The notes: generated by a model not told the origin, from the letters alone. A stretch of 64,000 bases of DNA from Solimonas terrae (GCF_011067135.1 NZ_JAAMOW010000002.1:248001-312000), one strand, 5' to 3'; positions 24,745 to 36,810 are shown, counted from the first letter of the stretch. Numbers and translations: made by a program.

Positions 24745-27194
24745 TGATCGAAACCCGCAAGCCACATCTGCCCGCAGCGCTGCTCGCGATCCTGCTGTTC
24801 GTTGCGCCGGCCGCGGCGCGTGCCCAGGACGCGCACGCGACGGCGGCATCGAATCCGACCACGGAGACGAGTCCGACCACGGAGTCCACCGGGACGTCGG
24901 CGGCGCCATCGGTCCAGCAGACGGATCAAGCGGCCGATCAGGCGGCCGAGCCGTCGCCGGCCGCGACCGCGGGCGACGAGCCGCTGCCGGTGATCGCGCT
25001 GCCGGCTGATCCGCCGCCTGCGGTCGCGTCGACAAGCAGCGACGCGCCTCAGCCGATCGCCGAAGTGATCGTCACCGCGACCAAGCGTGCCGAACCGGTC
25101 CGCAACATTCCGGCGACGATCGCCGTCCTGAAGGGCGCGGATCTGGAGCGCGAAGGCGTGCAGGACATCGACCAGATCGTCACGCGCGTGCCGGGCGTGA
25201 ACCTCACGGACGACGGGCAGGGGCAGGCCAAGCGCGTGACGATCCGCGGCATTTCCGCCGACGTCAATGCGAACTTCACGACCGGCACGCTGCTCGGCGA
25301 CATTCCGTTCTCCGATCCGTTCGTGCCGAAGGTGCAACTCGATCCCAATCCGTTCGACATGGCGACGGTGGAAGTGCTGAAAGGGCCGCAGGGCACGCTG
25401 TTCGGCGGTTCCGGCCTGAACGGGCTCATTCGCTATGTGCCGGAAGCGCCGCAGTTCGACGGCTTTCACGCGAAGTACTACACCCAGTACAGCGCGTATC
25501 CCGGCAATGGCGGTGACGGCTGGAGCTACGGCGCCATGGTGAACGCGCCGTTCGCCGACGACACGGCAGCTGTACGCCTGATGGGCTTTCACCGCCAGGC
25601 GCCGGGCTTCATCGACAACAGCTTCACCGGCGAGCGCGATGTCAACAGCCTGACGCAGTACGGCTTGCGCGGCATCGTCGCATGGAAGCCGAGCGAGGAT
25701 TGGAAGATCTCCCTGCTCGGGACCACGCAGAAGACGACGCAGGACGATGTTGCGTTTGCGGACAACCGCGATGGCAAGCTGCAGCGCGGCAACACGCCGC
25801 GACCGAGTCCGTCGGAGAGCATCTACAGCCTGGGCAATATCGCTGTCGAGGGCAGTCTTCCCTGGGCTGATCTCGTCTCGCAAACCTCGGTCTTCAAAAA
25901 GCAGTTCGATGTGTTCATCGACTCTTCGCGCATCGCGCTGGGCGGTCATGTGCCGCTGCTTTCTGCGGTCGACCACAGTCAGAGTCACGGTTTTTCGCAG
26001 GAGCTGCGGCTGCTGTCGGCGCCGAGCGACTCGCCCTGGAAGTGGCTGGTGGGTGCGTTCTACTTCGACACGCGTCTGAAGGATTGCGCCGAAGCGGGGG
26101 CCGCCGAGGACCTGCCCGGTCTGCCGGTTCCGTCGGTGCTTGAAGGCCTGCTCGCGAATCCTTGCCCCGGCAACGCAAACAAGCTGCAGGGCTCTCTCGA
26201 CATCGCGCAGTTGCTGGGCGATGTGGATGTACGGGAAGAAGCGCTGTTCGGTGAGCTGACGCGGGCCTTGGGCGATGACTGGGACGTGACTGTCGGCGCG
26301 CGCGGTTACCGCACGAAGTCCGGCGGCACGGTTTCGACGGCGGGGCTGCTCTATTCGGCACAGAACGCCGGCTTCCCGGCGCATCACGATGCCGACGTGT
26401 CGGAAAACGGGCTGAGCCCCAAGGCGTCGGTCGTGTTCCATCCGACGCGGGACTTCCGCACGTATTTCACGGTGTCTCGAGGCTTCCGCTTCGGCGGCCC
26501 GCAGCTGGGGGCGTCGACGCCGACGACGAATGTTCCGGCCGTCTACAAATCCGACTCGCTGTGGAACTACGAACTCGGTTTGCGCAGCGACTGGCTGGAC
26601 CGGAGCCTGCGCCTCGACGCATCGGCCTATTTCATCGACTGGAAGAATCCGCAGGTTGCGCAGATATCGAACGACAGCCTGGTCACGTTCATCGACAACG
26701 TCGGCGGCGTGAAGGGTCGCGGCGTGGATCTGAGTTTGCGCTACGCGCCGCCGTTCCTGCGTGGCCTGAGTCTCGAAACGATGGTCGCCTTCAATCGCAC
26801 CGAGACGACGGCGTCGTTCGACTCGGCATCCGGGCAGACCATTCCGCCAGGTTCTCGCTGGCCGCTGTCGCCGCACTGGCAGACTTCGACGACGCTGGCC
26901 TATGCGTTTCCCGTCGACGACTGGCTGCTGGGTGCTTCACTGCGACACACCTATATCAGCAAGGCCTGCAACACGATCGAATGCACGGCTCAGGTGTTCG
27001 GCTATCGCACGCTCGATCTGAATCTGTTCGTGAACGGCCCCGACGGCAGCTTCTGGCCGCAGCTGAGCCTGTCGCTCAACAACCTGACCGACGAACGCGG
27101 CTACAGCAACATCACGATCAGCCCGACCCTCGGTGAATCCGTGAACTACATTGCGCCGCGCGCCATCGTGCTGCGACTCGGCGGCAACTTCTGA
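24744..27194 (+). CDS. TonB-dependent outer-membrane receptor (copy 1)
   Basis: 816 residues. A signal peptide ends near AARAQ (about residue 28), followed by an Ala/Pro/Thr/Ser-rich stretch of about 80 residues before the plug, which starts near IAEVIVTATKRAEPVRNIPA. Plug motifs: ILKGADLEREG-type helix (VLKGADLEREGVQDIDQI), VPGVNLTDDGQGQAKRVTIR and VEVLKGPQGTLFGGSGLNGL. The 22-strand barrel ends in VLRLGGNF with a terminal Phe. It imports a bulky substrate by TonB energy. ATG overlaps the TetR stop; an alpha/beta hydrolase follows 11 bp downstream. It is a clear paralogue of the receptors at 48944 and 59467. The substrate may be a D-amino-acid peptide, inferred from the operon. Confidence 0.93.
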   Translation: MIETRKPHLPAALLAILLFVAPAAARAQDAHATAASNPTTETSPTTESTGTSAAPSVQQTDQAADQAAEPSPAATAGDEPLPVIALPADPPPAVASTSSDAPQPIAEVIVTATKRAEPVRNIPATIAVLKGADLEREGVQDIDQIVTRVPGVNLTDDGQGQAKRVTIRGISADVNANFTTGTLLGDIPFSDPFVPKVQLDPNPFDMATVEVLKGPQGTLFGGSGLNGLIRYVPEAPQFDGFHAKYYTQYSAYPGNGGDGWSYGAMVNAPFADDTAAVRLMGFHRQAPGFIDNSFTGERDVNSLTQYGLRGIVAWKPSEDWKISLLGTTQKTTQDDVAFADNRDGKLQRGNTPRPSPSESIYSLGNIAVEGSLPWADLVSQTSVFKKQFDVFIDSSRIALGGHVPLLSAVDHSQSHGFSQELRLLSAPSDSPWKWLVGAFYFDTRLKDCAEAGAAEDLPGLPVPSVLEGLLANPCPGNANKLQGSLDIAQLLGDVDVREEALFGELTRALGDDWDVTVGARGYRTKSGGTVSTAGLLYSAQNAGFPAHHDADVSENGLSPKASVVFHPTRDFRTYFTVSRGFRFGGPQLGASTPTTNVPAVYKSDSLWNYELGLRSDWLDRSLRLDASAYFIDWKNPQVAQISNDSLVTFIDNVGGVKGRGVDLSLRYAPPFLRGLSLETMVAFNRTETTASFDSASGQTIPPGSRWPLSPHWQTSTTLAYAFPVDDWLLGASLRHTYISKACNTIECTAQVFGYRTLDLNLFVNGPDGSFWPQLSLSLNNLTDERGYSNITISPTLGESVNYIAPRAIVLRLGGNF

Positions 27195-27205
27195 TCGAGA
27201 TCGAC

Positions 27206-28102
27206 ATGCAAGAAACCAAGATACGCGAAGGTGTCGCCGACGTGCCGGGTGCACGGCTTCGATACCGGCTTGCCGGCACGCCAGGCGCGCCGCTGCTGGT
27301 GTTCGAGAACGGCTGGGGCGCATCGTATGAAATGTGGACCTGGATAGAGCGCGAGCTGGCGCCGCATGCGCAGCTGCTGTTCTACAACCGGGCCGGCATC
27401 GGCGGCAGCGAATTGCGGGCGCCGCAGACCGTAGCCGGCCTGAGTGCGCAGTTCGCGGCATTGCCGGCCGTACTCGGGCTGCAGGGCCCCGTGATCGCGG
27501 TGGGACAGTCGTACGGCGGCCTGATGTGTTCGCTGCACGCCGCGCAGATTCCTGCGGTGCTGGAATCGGTGATCGAAATCGATCCGACCCCCGAGCGAGC
27601 GCATCCGCATGTCGATGCCGGGCTGCGCCAGATTCACAGGATCGTCGCGGTGTTGAAGCTGTGTCTGCGACTGGGTTTGCCGAACGTCGTGTTTGGTCCG
27701 GCGATGAAGAAGAGTCTGCCGGCAGCCGAAGCCGCGACGCTGCTGCGCGTGTCGCTCGGCAACGGCGCTTCGCTGGATGCGGCGCGCGAGGAGCTGGGTC
27801 TGCTGGACGACATCCGCGCGGCAATTGCGGCGGCACGGCCAGGCGATTTTCAGCGTCTGCTGATCGGCGCCGGAACGGTGTCGGAGCCGGATGGTGTCCT
27901 CGGCCGGCTTCTGGTCAACTCCGGCCTCGCGCGCAAGACGTTCGAGACCAATCAGGCGCTGCAGCGCGAGCGTACGCAGCAGGACCCGGGCTGTCGCTAC
28001 ATGAGCCTGCCGTACGACCACGGCGGGCTGGTATTCGGACACGACGGCGCACGCGCGACGGCGGCAGCGGTGCTGGCGTATCTGCGCGGCCCCCGGGCTT
28101 GA
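27206..28102 (+). CDS. Alpha/beta hydrolase (S33-like)
   Basis: 298 residues. Nucleophile elbow GQSYGG (Ser at about residue 107) and an ENGWG oxyanion segment in place of the usual HGxG (LLVFENGWGASYEMW). The likely acid is in EIDPTPERAHPH, and the His is in SLPYDHGGLVFGHDG near the C-terminus. No signal peptide. It follows the receptor gene by 11 bp and precedes the M81 peptidase gene by 27 bp, so it belongs to the TetR-led operon. Members include prolyl aminopeptidases and esterases; a role in cutting the imported compound is inferred. Confidence 0.88.
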   Translation: MQETKIREGVADVPGARLRYRLAGTPGAPLLVFENGWGASYEMWTWIERELAPHAQLLFYNRAGIGGSELRAPQTVAGLSAQFAALPAVLGLQGPVIAVGQSYGGLMCSLHAAQIPAVLESVIEIDPTPERAHPHVDAGLRQIHRIVAVLKLCLRLGLPNVVFGPAMKKSLPAAEAATLLRVSLGNGASLDAAREELGLLDDIRAAIAAARPGDFQRLLIGAGTVSEPDGVLGRLLVNSGLARKTFETNQALQRERTQQDPGCRYMSLPYDHGGLVFGHDGARATAAAVLAYLRGPRA

Positions 28103-28129
28103 AATGAAGACGCTGCGCAAGCCGGCGGA

Positions 28130-29629
28130 ATGCCGGCGATGAGGATCTACTGCGCCTTGCTGTCGTCGGAAACCAATACGGCGGCGGTGGTTCCGACCGG
28201 CGCCGCCGATTTCGAGCGCATGGACGTCCATCGTGGCGATGCGAGCGGGCGAGATCCGGCCGGGGTGGGTTCCTTCCATGCCGAGCTGAAGCGCCTCGCC
28301 GCAGCCGACGGGCATGCGGTGATCGAAGGATTGAGCGCCTACGCGCAGCCTGCCGGGCCGACGATCGCTTCGGTCTACGAACGCTATCGAGACTGGATCA
28401 TCGAGGACCTTGAGGCCGCGCTGCCGATCGACGCGGTCGTGCTGTTCCTGCACGGCGCGATGGTTGCCGACGGCTGCGACGACTGCGAGGGCGATCTGAT
28501 CGAACGCGTTCGCGGCGTGGTCGGGCCCGCCACGCCGATCGGCGTCGAGCTCGATCTGCATTGCCACCTGAGCGAGCGCATGTGTGCGCATGCGGATGTC
28601 GTCGTCTGCTACAAGGCGTATCCGCACACCGATACCCTCGAACGGCTGCAGGAGGTCTACCGGCTGATCACGAGGCAGGCGGCCGGCATGATCCGGCCGG
28701 TTGCCGCCGTGCATGATTTGCGCATGATCGGGCTGTGGCACACCACGAGCGAACCGATGGCGTCGTTCGTGAAACGCATGCAGTCGTTCGAAGGCAGCGA
28801 TGGCATCCTGTCCGTATCGCTGGGGCACGGATTTCCCTGGGGCGATGTGCCGGACTGCGGCGCCAAGCTGTGGGTGATCGCCGACGGCGACCGGGCGAAG
28901 GCGGAAAGGCTGGCACGGCAGCTGGGCGAAGAATTCTGGGCGCTGCGCTCGCAAACATCCCGGGCGCCGGTGTCGATCGACGACGCGCTGCAGCAGGCGC
29001 GAGCGGCAACTTCAGGGCCGATCGTGTTCGCCGATGTTGCCGACAACGCCGGCGGCGGTGCGATGAGTGACAGCACGTTCATCCTGCAGGCCATGCTGGA
29101 CGCCGGCATCACCGATGCCGTCATCGGCACCTTCTGGGACCTGGGCGCGGTCGCGCTGTGCCAGAGCGCAGGGGTCGGTGCCAGGCTCCAGCTGCGCATC
29201 GGCGGCAAGTGCGGCCCGCTGTCAGGGCAGCCGGTCGATGTTGCGGTCACCGTGAAATCGATCGTCCCCGATCATGCGCAGCATGCGCTCAACATGCGCT
29301 GGTTGCTCGGCACCGGCGTCTGGGTGCAGACCGACAGCGGCATCGACATCGCACTGAATACGGTGCGCTCGCAAGTCCTGTCGCGGGAGGTCTTCGAAGG
29401 CCTCGGCATCGCGTTGACGACGCGCAAGCTGATCGTCGTCAAATCCGCGCAGCACTTCCACGCCGCGTTCAGTCCGATCGCCACGCGCGTCGTCTATGTC
29501 GGCGCGCCCGGATCGGTGAGTCAGGACTTCGCCGCCATGCACTTCGTCAATCGTGACAACCGGTTCTGGCCGCGCGTGGAATTCCCGCGCGGCAGGCCCG
29601 ACGCCGCCGTTGGCGTCGACAGGTCCTAG
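28130..29629 (+). CDS. M81-family metallopeptidase (MlrC-like)
   Basis: 499 residues, the usual two-domain M81/DUF1485 architecture. The N-terminal domain carries LLSSETNTAAVVPTGAADFE, GHAVIEGLSAYAQPAGPT and the metal-binding GVELDLHCHLSERM, then VVCYKAYPHTDTLERLQEVY. The C-terminal MlrC domain has VFADVADNAGGGAMSDSTFI and AIGTFWDLGAV-like VIGTFWDLGAVALCQSAG. Zinc-dependent MlrC cleaves the Adda-D-Glu bond in linear microcystin products; most relatives are uncharacterised. The gene lies in the receptor operon directly before dgcN and dgcA, which handle D-glutamate. Start could also be the ATG at 28139. No signal peptide, so it should act in the cytoplasm. Confidence 0.9.
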   Translation: MPAMRIYCALLSSETNTAAVVPTGAADFERMDVHRGDASGRDPAGVGSFHAELKRLAAADGHAVIEGLSAYAQPAGPTIASVYERYRDWIIEDLEAALPIDAVVLFLHGAMVADGCDDCEGDLIERVRGVVGPATPIGVELDLHCHLSERMCAHADVVVCYKAYPHTDTLERLQEVYRLITRQAAGMIRPVAAVHDLRMIGLWHTTSEPMASFVKRMQSFEGSDGILSVSLGHGFPWGDVPDCGAKLWVIADGDRAKAERLARQLGEEFWALRSQTSRAPVSIDDALQQARAATSGPIVFADVADNAGGGAMSDSTFILQAMLDAGITDAVIGTFWDLGAVALCQSAGVGARLQLRIGGKCGPLSGQPVDVAVTVKSIVPDHAQHALNMRWLLGTGVWVQTDSGIDIALNTVRSQVLSREVFEGLGIALTTRKLIVVKSAQHFHAAFSPIATRVVYVGAPGSVSQDFAAMHFVNRDNRFWPRVEFPRGRPDAAVGVDRS

Positions 29630-29714
29630 TCGCGAGAACCGTTCGGTCCACCGCCATCAAGCGATCCTTCCCGGCGCAAGCCTGCAACAAGCCTTCCCCG
29701 TGAGCCATCAGACC

Positions 29715-30761
29715 ATGACCTCGTCCGCCGTCCAAGCACCCGTCGCCCGGCTCGTCCTGCGCGCGCCCTATCTGATCTTCCTCGCCGACATCCGGGAAAC
29801 AGGCTTCGCCAAGACCGGACTCGGCATTGCGCAGTGGTGTCCGGAAAAATGCGTCGGCCAGTTGCGTCTGCCGGGCTGTGCCGTCGATGCGCGGTTGCCG
29901 GACTTGGACATCGCCGCGGCCAGGGCGGCCGGTGCCAGGAGCCTGATCCTCGGTGCAGCGCCGATCGGCGGCGACATCAAGCCGAACTGGGTCGAAACGC
30001 TGTGCCGCGCGGCAGAGGCCGGTCTCGACATTGTCTCGGGTCTGCACCGGCCGTTGTCACGCATTCCCGGGCTTGCGGACGCCGCCGCCCGCGGTGGTGG
30101 CCGGCTCGTCGAAGTGCGCGTGCCGCCGCCCGACATTCCGATCGCATCCGGCCGAAAGCGCAGCGGTCTTCGGCTGCTGGCCGTCGGCACCGATTGCGCG
30201 GTCGGCAAGAAATACAGTGCGCTGTCGATTGCCCGCGAGCTTCAGCGGCGCGGCTTGCCGGCGACGTTTCGGGCGACCGGCCAGACCGGCATCATGATCG
30301 CCGGCGAAGGCATGCCGATCGACGCGGTGGTCTGCGACTTCACCGCGGGCGCGGCGGAAATCCTGTCGCCCGACAATGCGGCCGACCACTGGGACGTCAT
30401 CGAAGGGCAGGGGTCGCTGTTCCATCCGGCCTATGCCGGCGTCAGCCTTGGTCTGCTGCATGGCTCGCAAGCGGACGCCATCGTGGTCTGCCACGAAGCG
30501 GAGCGCGAGCAGATGGCGGGTTACGCCGGCTATCCGGTTCCGGATCTGCAGGATTGCATCGATCTGCATCTGCAGATGGGACGGCGGACCAATCCTTCGA
30601 TTCGCTGCGTCGGTGTCAGCATCAACACGGCGCGCTTGCCGGCCGACCGGCGGCGCGCCTATCTCGAACAATGCGCGCGGCGCACCGGCATGCCGTGCGT
30701 GGACCCGCTGGTCGAAGGTCCTGCGGCTATCGTCGATCGGATGCTCGGGGTCTGCGCATGA
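29715..30761 (+). CDS. dgcN: DgcN-type N-acetyltransferase (DUF1611)
   Basis: 348 residues. The DUF1611 hallmarks are present: an N-terminal Rossmann-like part (LLGAAPIGGDIKP-type, here LILGAAPIGGDIKPNWVETL), a central LLAVGTDCAVGKKYSALSIA P-loop-like motif, ATGQTGIMIAGEGMPIDAVV, and WDVIEGQGSLFHPAYAGVSL. The DgcN group acetylates D-glutamate in marine D-amino-acid users. GTG at 29700 is an alternative start. It follows the M81 gene by 85 bp, and its TGA overlaps the ATG of dgcA (ATGA at 30758). The dgcN-dgcA pairing supports the naming; the enzyme reaction itself is inferred from that family. Confidence 0.85.
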   Translation: MTSSAVQAPVARLVLRAPYLIFLADIRETGFAKTGLGIAQWCPEKCVGQLRLPGCAVDARLPDLDIAAARAAGARSLILGAAPIGGDIKPNWVETLCRAAEAGLDIVSGLHRPLSRIPGLADAAARGGGRLVEVRVPPPDIPIASGRKRSGLRLLAVGTDCAVGKKYSALSIARELQRRGLPATFRATGQTGIMIAGEGMPIDAVVCDFTAGAAEILSPDNAADHWDVIEGQGSLFHPAYAGVSLGLLHGSQADAIVVCHEAEREQMAGYAGYPVPDLQDCIDLHLQMGRRTNPSIRCVGVSINTARLPADRRRAYLEQCARRTGMPCVDPLVEGPAAIVDRMLGVCA

Positions 30762-31750
30762 AGCGCGAGCTGGTGCTTGGTGTCGAACGCTGGCCATGCC
30801 GGCAACCGTTCCGCATTTCCGGACAGACCTGGACGGATGCCGAAGTCGTCGTCTGCGAGATTCGCGAAGCCGGCATCAGCGGCCGCGGCGAAGCCGCCGG
30901 TGTCTACTATCGCGGCGAAGATGCGGCATCGCTGTGCTCGCAGATCGAGGCGATCGGAACGCAGATCCGCGACGGTGTCGAGCGGCAGGCCCTGCTCGAG
31001 TTGCTGCCGTCCGGCGGCGCGCGCAATGCGGTCGACTGCGCTTTGTGGGATCTGCAGGCCAGGCGCACGGCGCGCTCGGTTCGCGACCGGCTCGGCATTG
31101 CCGATGCCGGCGTCAGCACGGTCTTCACGATCGGCCTGGAAAGCACGCCGCAGGCGATGGCCGACAAGGCCGGCGCCGCGTCCGATCGGCCGAATCTGAA
31201 GATCAAGCTGGACGCGGACCGACCGGTCGAGCGCGTCGCGGCGATCCGCGCGGCGCGCCCCGATGCGCGCCTGATCGCCGACGTCAACGGTGGCTGGTCG
31301 TTCCAGCAGCTCAAGGCCTGGGCGCCGGCGTTGAGCGAGCTCGGGCTGTCGCTGCTCGAACAGCCGCTGCCGCGAGGCGGCGATGCGGAGTTGGAAGGCT
31401 ACGACGCCCCGCTGCCCTTGTTTGCCGACGAATCGTGCCTCGACCTGTCGGAACTGCCGCTGGCCGCCGAACGCTACGATGGTCTGGTCATCAAGCTCGA
31501 CAAGGCCGGCGGCCTGACGGCGGCACTGGCGCTGGCCGCGCAGGCCAGGGCCCGTCGGATGCAGCTGATGGTCGGCTGCATGGTCGCGACCTCGCTGGCG
31601 ATGGCACCGGCGCATGTGCTGGCGTCGCTGTGCGACTTCGTCGACATCGACGGTCCCCTGTTGCTGGCCAGCGATCGCGCCATTGGCCTGCGCTACGACG
31701 GCGCCAGCGTCACGGTTCCGCATTCCGGGTGCTGGGGCACTGCGGACTAG
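30758..31750 (+). CDS. dgcA: DgcA-type enolase-superfamily epimerase/racemase
   Basis: 330 residues, enolase superfamily (dipeptide-epimerase subgroup). Catalytic lysines are at K150 (LKIKLD) and K246 (VIKLDKAGG); Mg ligands D175 (IADVNGGW), E201 (LLEQPLP) and D224 (FADESCLD) are all present, so it looks active. DgcA proteins racemise N-acetyl-D-glutamate made by DgcN; L-Ala-D/L-Glu epimerase is the close alternative. It ends the TetR-led operon. Its TAG stop shares its last two bases with the first bases of a MITE-like element. Confidence 0.87.
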   Translation: MKRELVLGVERWPCRQPFRISGQTWTDAEVVVCEIREAGISGRGEAAGVYYRGEDAASLCSQIEAIGTQIRDGVERQALLELLPSGGARNAVDCALWDLQARRTARSVRDRLGIADAGVSTVFTIGLESTPQAMADKAGAASDRPNLKIKLDADRPVERVAAIRAARPDARLIADVNGGWSFQQLKAWAPALSELGLSLLEQPLPRGGDAELEGYDAPLPLFADESCLDLSELPLAAERYDGLVIKLDKAGGLTAALALAAQARARRMQLMVGCMVATSLAMAPAHVLASLCDFVDIDGPLLLASDRAIGLRYDGASVTVPHSGCWGTAD

Positions 31751-32016
31751 GGTCTGTCAACGCTAATGGCGTCACTGTGGCCGAGCTTGTCTTGCCGCAG
31801 CGCAAGGAACGGGGAGAGCGATGTACTTGATGTACATGAGCGACGAGAGACGCCGCGCTGCGGCAAAACGGCCCGGCCCCTTCGGGGTGGCGCCTGGCAA
31901 GCCGCCGTGCGGCGTTGCGAGCCGCTTCCCGGGGATTGCCCAAGTGCGCGTCTCGCGCCTTGCCTGGTGACTTGCCAAGCACCACCACAGCGACACCATT
32001 CGCGTTGACGGGCCCT
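31749..32016. mobile_element. MITE-like repeat element, copy 1 (about 268 bp)
   Basis: Terminal inverted repeats of 32 bp match at 27 positions by eye: AGGGTCTGTCAACGCTAATG at the left, and the reverse complement of the right end, AGGGCCCGTCAACGCGAATG. A second copy, with the same ends and much of the same interior (GCCGCAGCGCAAGGAACG, GATGTACTTGATGT, AAGTGCGCG, CGCGCCTTGCCTGG), is at 52280-52554. It encodes no transposase. The gap between dgcA and the Lrp gene (31751-32079) is almost entirely this element. Short open frames inside it are repeat by-products. Confidence 0.82.
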
Positions 32017-32079
32017 GGCGCAGCGGCGCGATGTCCGCGGTGCCTGCGGTCGACGGGCACCGATGCTGCGGGCTGCGGC

Positions 32080-35061
<2,982 letters not shown>

Positions 35062-35066
35062 GCGTC

Positions 35067-36296
35067 ATGGGTCAGTACCTGTTCAAGCTGCCGGACGTCG
35101 GCGAAGGCATTGCCGAATCGGAAATCGCGACCTGGCGGGTGGCTGTCGGCGACGTGGTCGGCGAGGACCAGCCGCTGGTCGACATGCTGACCGAAAAGGC
35201 CGCGGTCGAGATTCCGTCGCCGGTCGACGGTCGCATCGTCGAACTGCGCGGCAACGCCGGCGATCGCATCGCGGTCGGCGCCGTGCTCGTCGTCATCGAC
35301 ACCGACACGGCTGCTGCGGCCGTCGCCGATGGTGGTGTGGCGGCAAGCCCGCCTTCGACATCGGCGCCACCCGTCGCCGCTGCTGAAAGACCGGCAGCGA
35401 CGGTCGCGGCACCGGCTGTTGCCGCTCGCGGCAAGTCGCAGACCTCGCCGGCGATCCGCAAGCTGGCACGCGAACTCGGCATCGACCTGCAGCAGATCAA
35501 GGGCAGCGGTCCGCGCGGCCGCGTGATGCGCGAGGACGTCCGGGCTGCGGTGGCGGCACCGACACCGACATCGGCGCGTGCCGAGCCGGATGTGCCGGCC
35601 GGGATCGAGTCGATTCCGGTCATCGGCATGCGACGGCGGATCGCCGAAGCGATGCAGCGATCGACGCAGCGCATTCCCCATTTCTCGTATGTCGAGGAAG
35701 TCGACGTCACCGAGCTCGAAGCACTGCGCGTGCATCTCAACGAGACGCAAGGCGGTGCGCGCGGCAAGCTGACGCTGCTGCCGTTCCTGATGAAGGCCAT
35801 CATCAAGCTGCGGCCGCGCTTCCCGCAGATCAATGCCAACTACGACGACGAGGCCGCCGTGCTGCATCGCCACGCGGCGGTGCACGTCGGCATCGCCACG
35901 CAGACGCCGCAGGGTCTGATGGTGCCGGTCGTGCGCAATGCGCAGACACTCGATCTCTGGGCGTCGGGCGCGGCGATCCGCCGGCTGGCCGACGCCGCGC
36001 GCAGCGGCAAGGCAAAGCGCGAGGAACTGAGCGGTTCGACCATCACCATCACCAGCCTTGGTGCGATGGGCGGCATTGCGTCGACGCCGATCATCAACGC
36101 GCCCGAAGTGGCGATCGTCGGCGTCAACAAGATGCTGCAGCGGCCGATGCTCCGCGGTGGCTCGGTCGTGCTGCGGCAGATGATGAATCTGTCGTCGTCC
36201 TTCGATCACCGCATCGTCGACGGCTATGACGCGGCCGAGTTCATACAGGCGATCAAGGGCCTGCTCGAGCATCCCGCCACGCTGTTTCTGGACTGA
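35067..36296 (+). CDS. bkdB: Branched-chain 2-oxoacid dehydrogenase E2 (dihydrolipoamide acyltransferase)
   Basis: 409 residues, three-part E2. The lipoyl domain (residues 1-75) has DVGEGIAESEIATWRV and the lipoylated Lys in MLTEKAAVEI; an Ala/Pro/Thr linker follows; the peripheral-subunit-binding domain is SPAIRKLARELGIDLQQIKG through SGPRGRVMREDV. The catalytic domain includes VIGMRRRIAEAMQRSTQRIP and the C-terminal active site SSSFDHRIVDGYDAAEF. It transfers the branched acyl group to CoA. The E3 gene (lpd) that usually completes this operon does not follow; a small LuxR gene does, so E3 must be supplied from elsewhere. Confidence 0.95.
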   Translation: MGQYLFKLPDVGEGIAESEIATWRVAVGDVVGEDQPLVDMLTEKAAVEIPSPVDGRIVELRGNAGDRIAVGAVLVVIDTDTAAAAVADGGVAASPPSTSAPPVAAAERPAATVAAPAVAARGKSQTSPAIRKLARELGIDLQQIKGSGPRGRVMREDVRAAVAAPTPTSARAEPDVPAGIESIPVIGMRRRIAEAMQRSTQRIPHFSYVEEVDVTELEALRVHLNETQGGARGKLTLLPFLMKAIIKLRPRFPQINANYDDEAAVLHRHAAVHVGIATQTPQGLMVPVVRNAQTLDLWASGAAIRRLADAARSGKAKREELSGSTITITSLGAMGGIASTPIINAPEVAIVGVNKMLQRPMLRGGSVVLRQMMNLSSSFDHRIVDGYDAAEFIQAIKGLLEHPATLFLD

Positions 36297-36302
36297 GCGC
36301 GC

Positions 36303-36665
36303 ATGGACAGCATGAAAGCTTTCAGGGACGGCGCCGGTCGCGGCGATGCCGAGGCCGTCGATCCACCGTCCGCGTCGGGGCTTGAAGGATACGACCGCTC
36401 GGAGGACCCGGCGGCGGCGCTGCGCCTGTTGTCGCGGCGCGAGCTCGAGACCTTCGATCTGGTCGTCAACGGCCGCACCACGAAGGAGATTTCCACCGTG
36501 CTCGGGATCTCCAGACATACCGCCGATCATTACCGGCGTCGGGTGTACGAGAAGCTCGGCGTGCAAGGGGTTGTCGGCATCGTCCGCTATGCCGCGCGCG
36601 CCGGCTGGTTCCGCTGCGGTCTGGAAGCCCCGTCGCGACGCGACGCGACTCACCGCGCAGTCTGA
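36303..36665 (+). CDS. HTH-only LuxR-family regulator (copy 1)
   Basis: 120 residues. The LuxR HTH occupies residues 42-107: LLSRRELETFDLVVNGRTTK, EISTVLGISRHTADHYRRRV, YEKLGVQGVVGIVRYAARAG. The N-terminal 40 residues are short, Gly/Asp-rich and have no recognisable receiver or ligand domain. It starts 6 bp after the E2 stop. A paralogue with the same VRYAAR.GW end is at 38807-39070. Such orphan HTH proteins may act as DNA-binding accessories or need a partner. Confidence 0.85.
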   Translation: MDSMKAFRDGAGRGDAEAVDPPSASGLEGYDRSEDPAAALRLLSRRELETFDLVVNGRTTKEISTVLGISRHTADHYRRRVYEKLGVQGVVGIVRYAARAGWFRCGLEAPSRRDATHRAV

Positions 36666-36810
36666 GAGGCGCCGACGCAGAGCGGACGCTTTCCGTTTCC
36701 GGGTGCGCGAGTGCGGCATCCGCAGGCCGCCCGCACGAAGCGGATGACAGGCGCGCCGCCTGCCCTGTTCCTGGCGCGTGGCCGTCGGCGGTGCCGCGCG
36801 GCGGCATTCG

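Noticed and set aside
24588-26876. 762-codon minus-strand open frame opposite TonB receptor 1
   Set aside because: Arg-rich antisense of a confirmed receptor; nothing resembling a protein family.
28130-29629. A complete microcystin-degradation cluster (mlrABCD)
   Set aside because: Only an M81 protein and a D-aminopeptidase-like S12 hydrolase are present; no MlrA glutamic protease or MlrD transporter is seen.
31710-32060. Short proteins inside the MITE-like element, such as one with GPVNANGVAVVV
   Set aside because: Similar words occur in more than one frame of both copies because the DNA itself is repeated; the element is non-coding.
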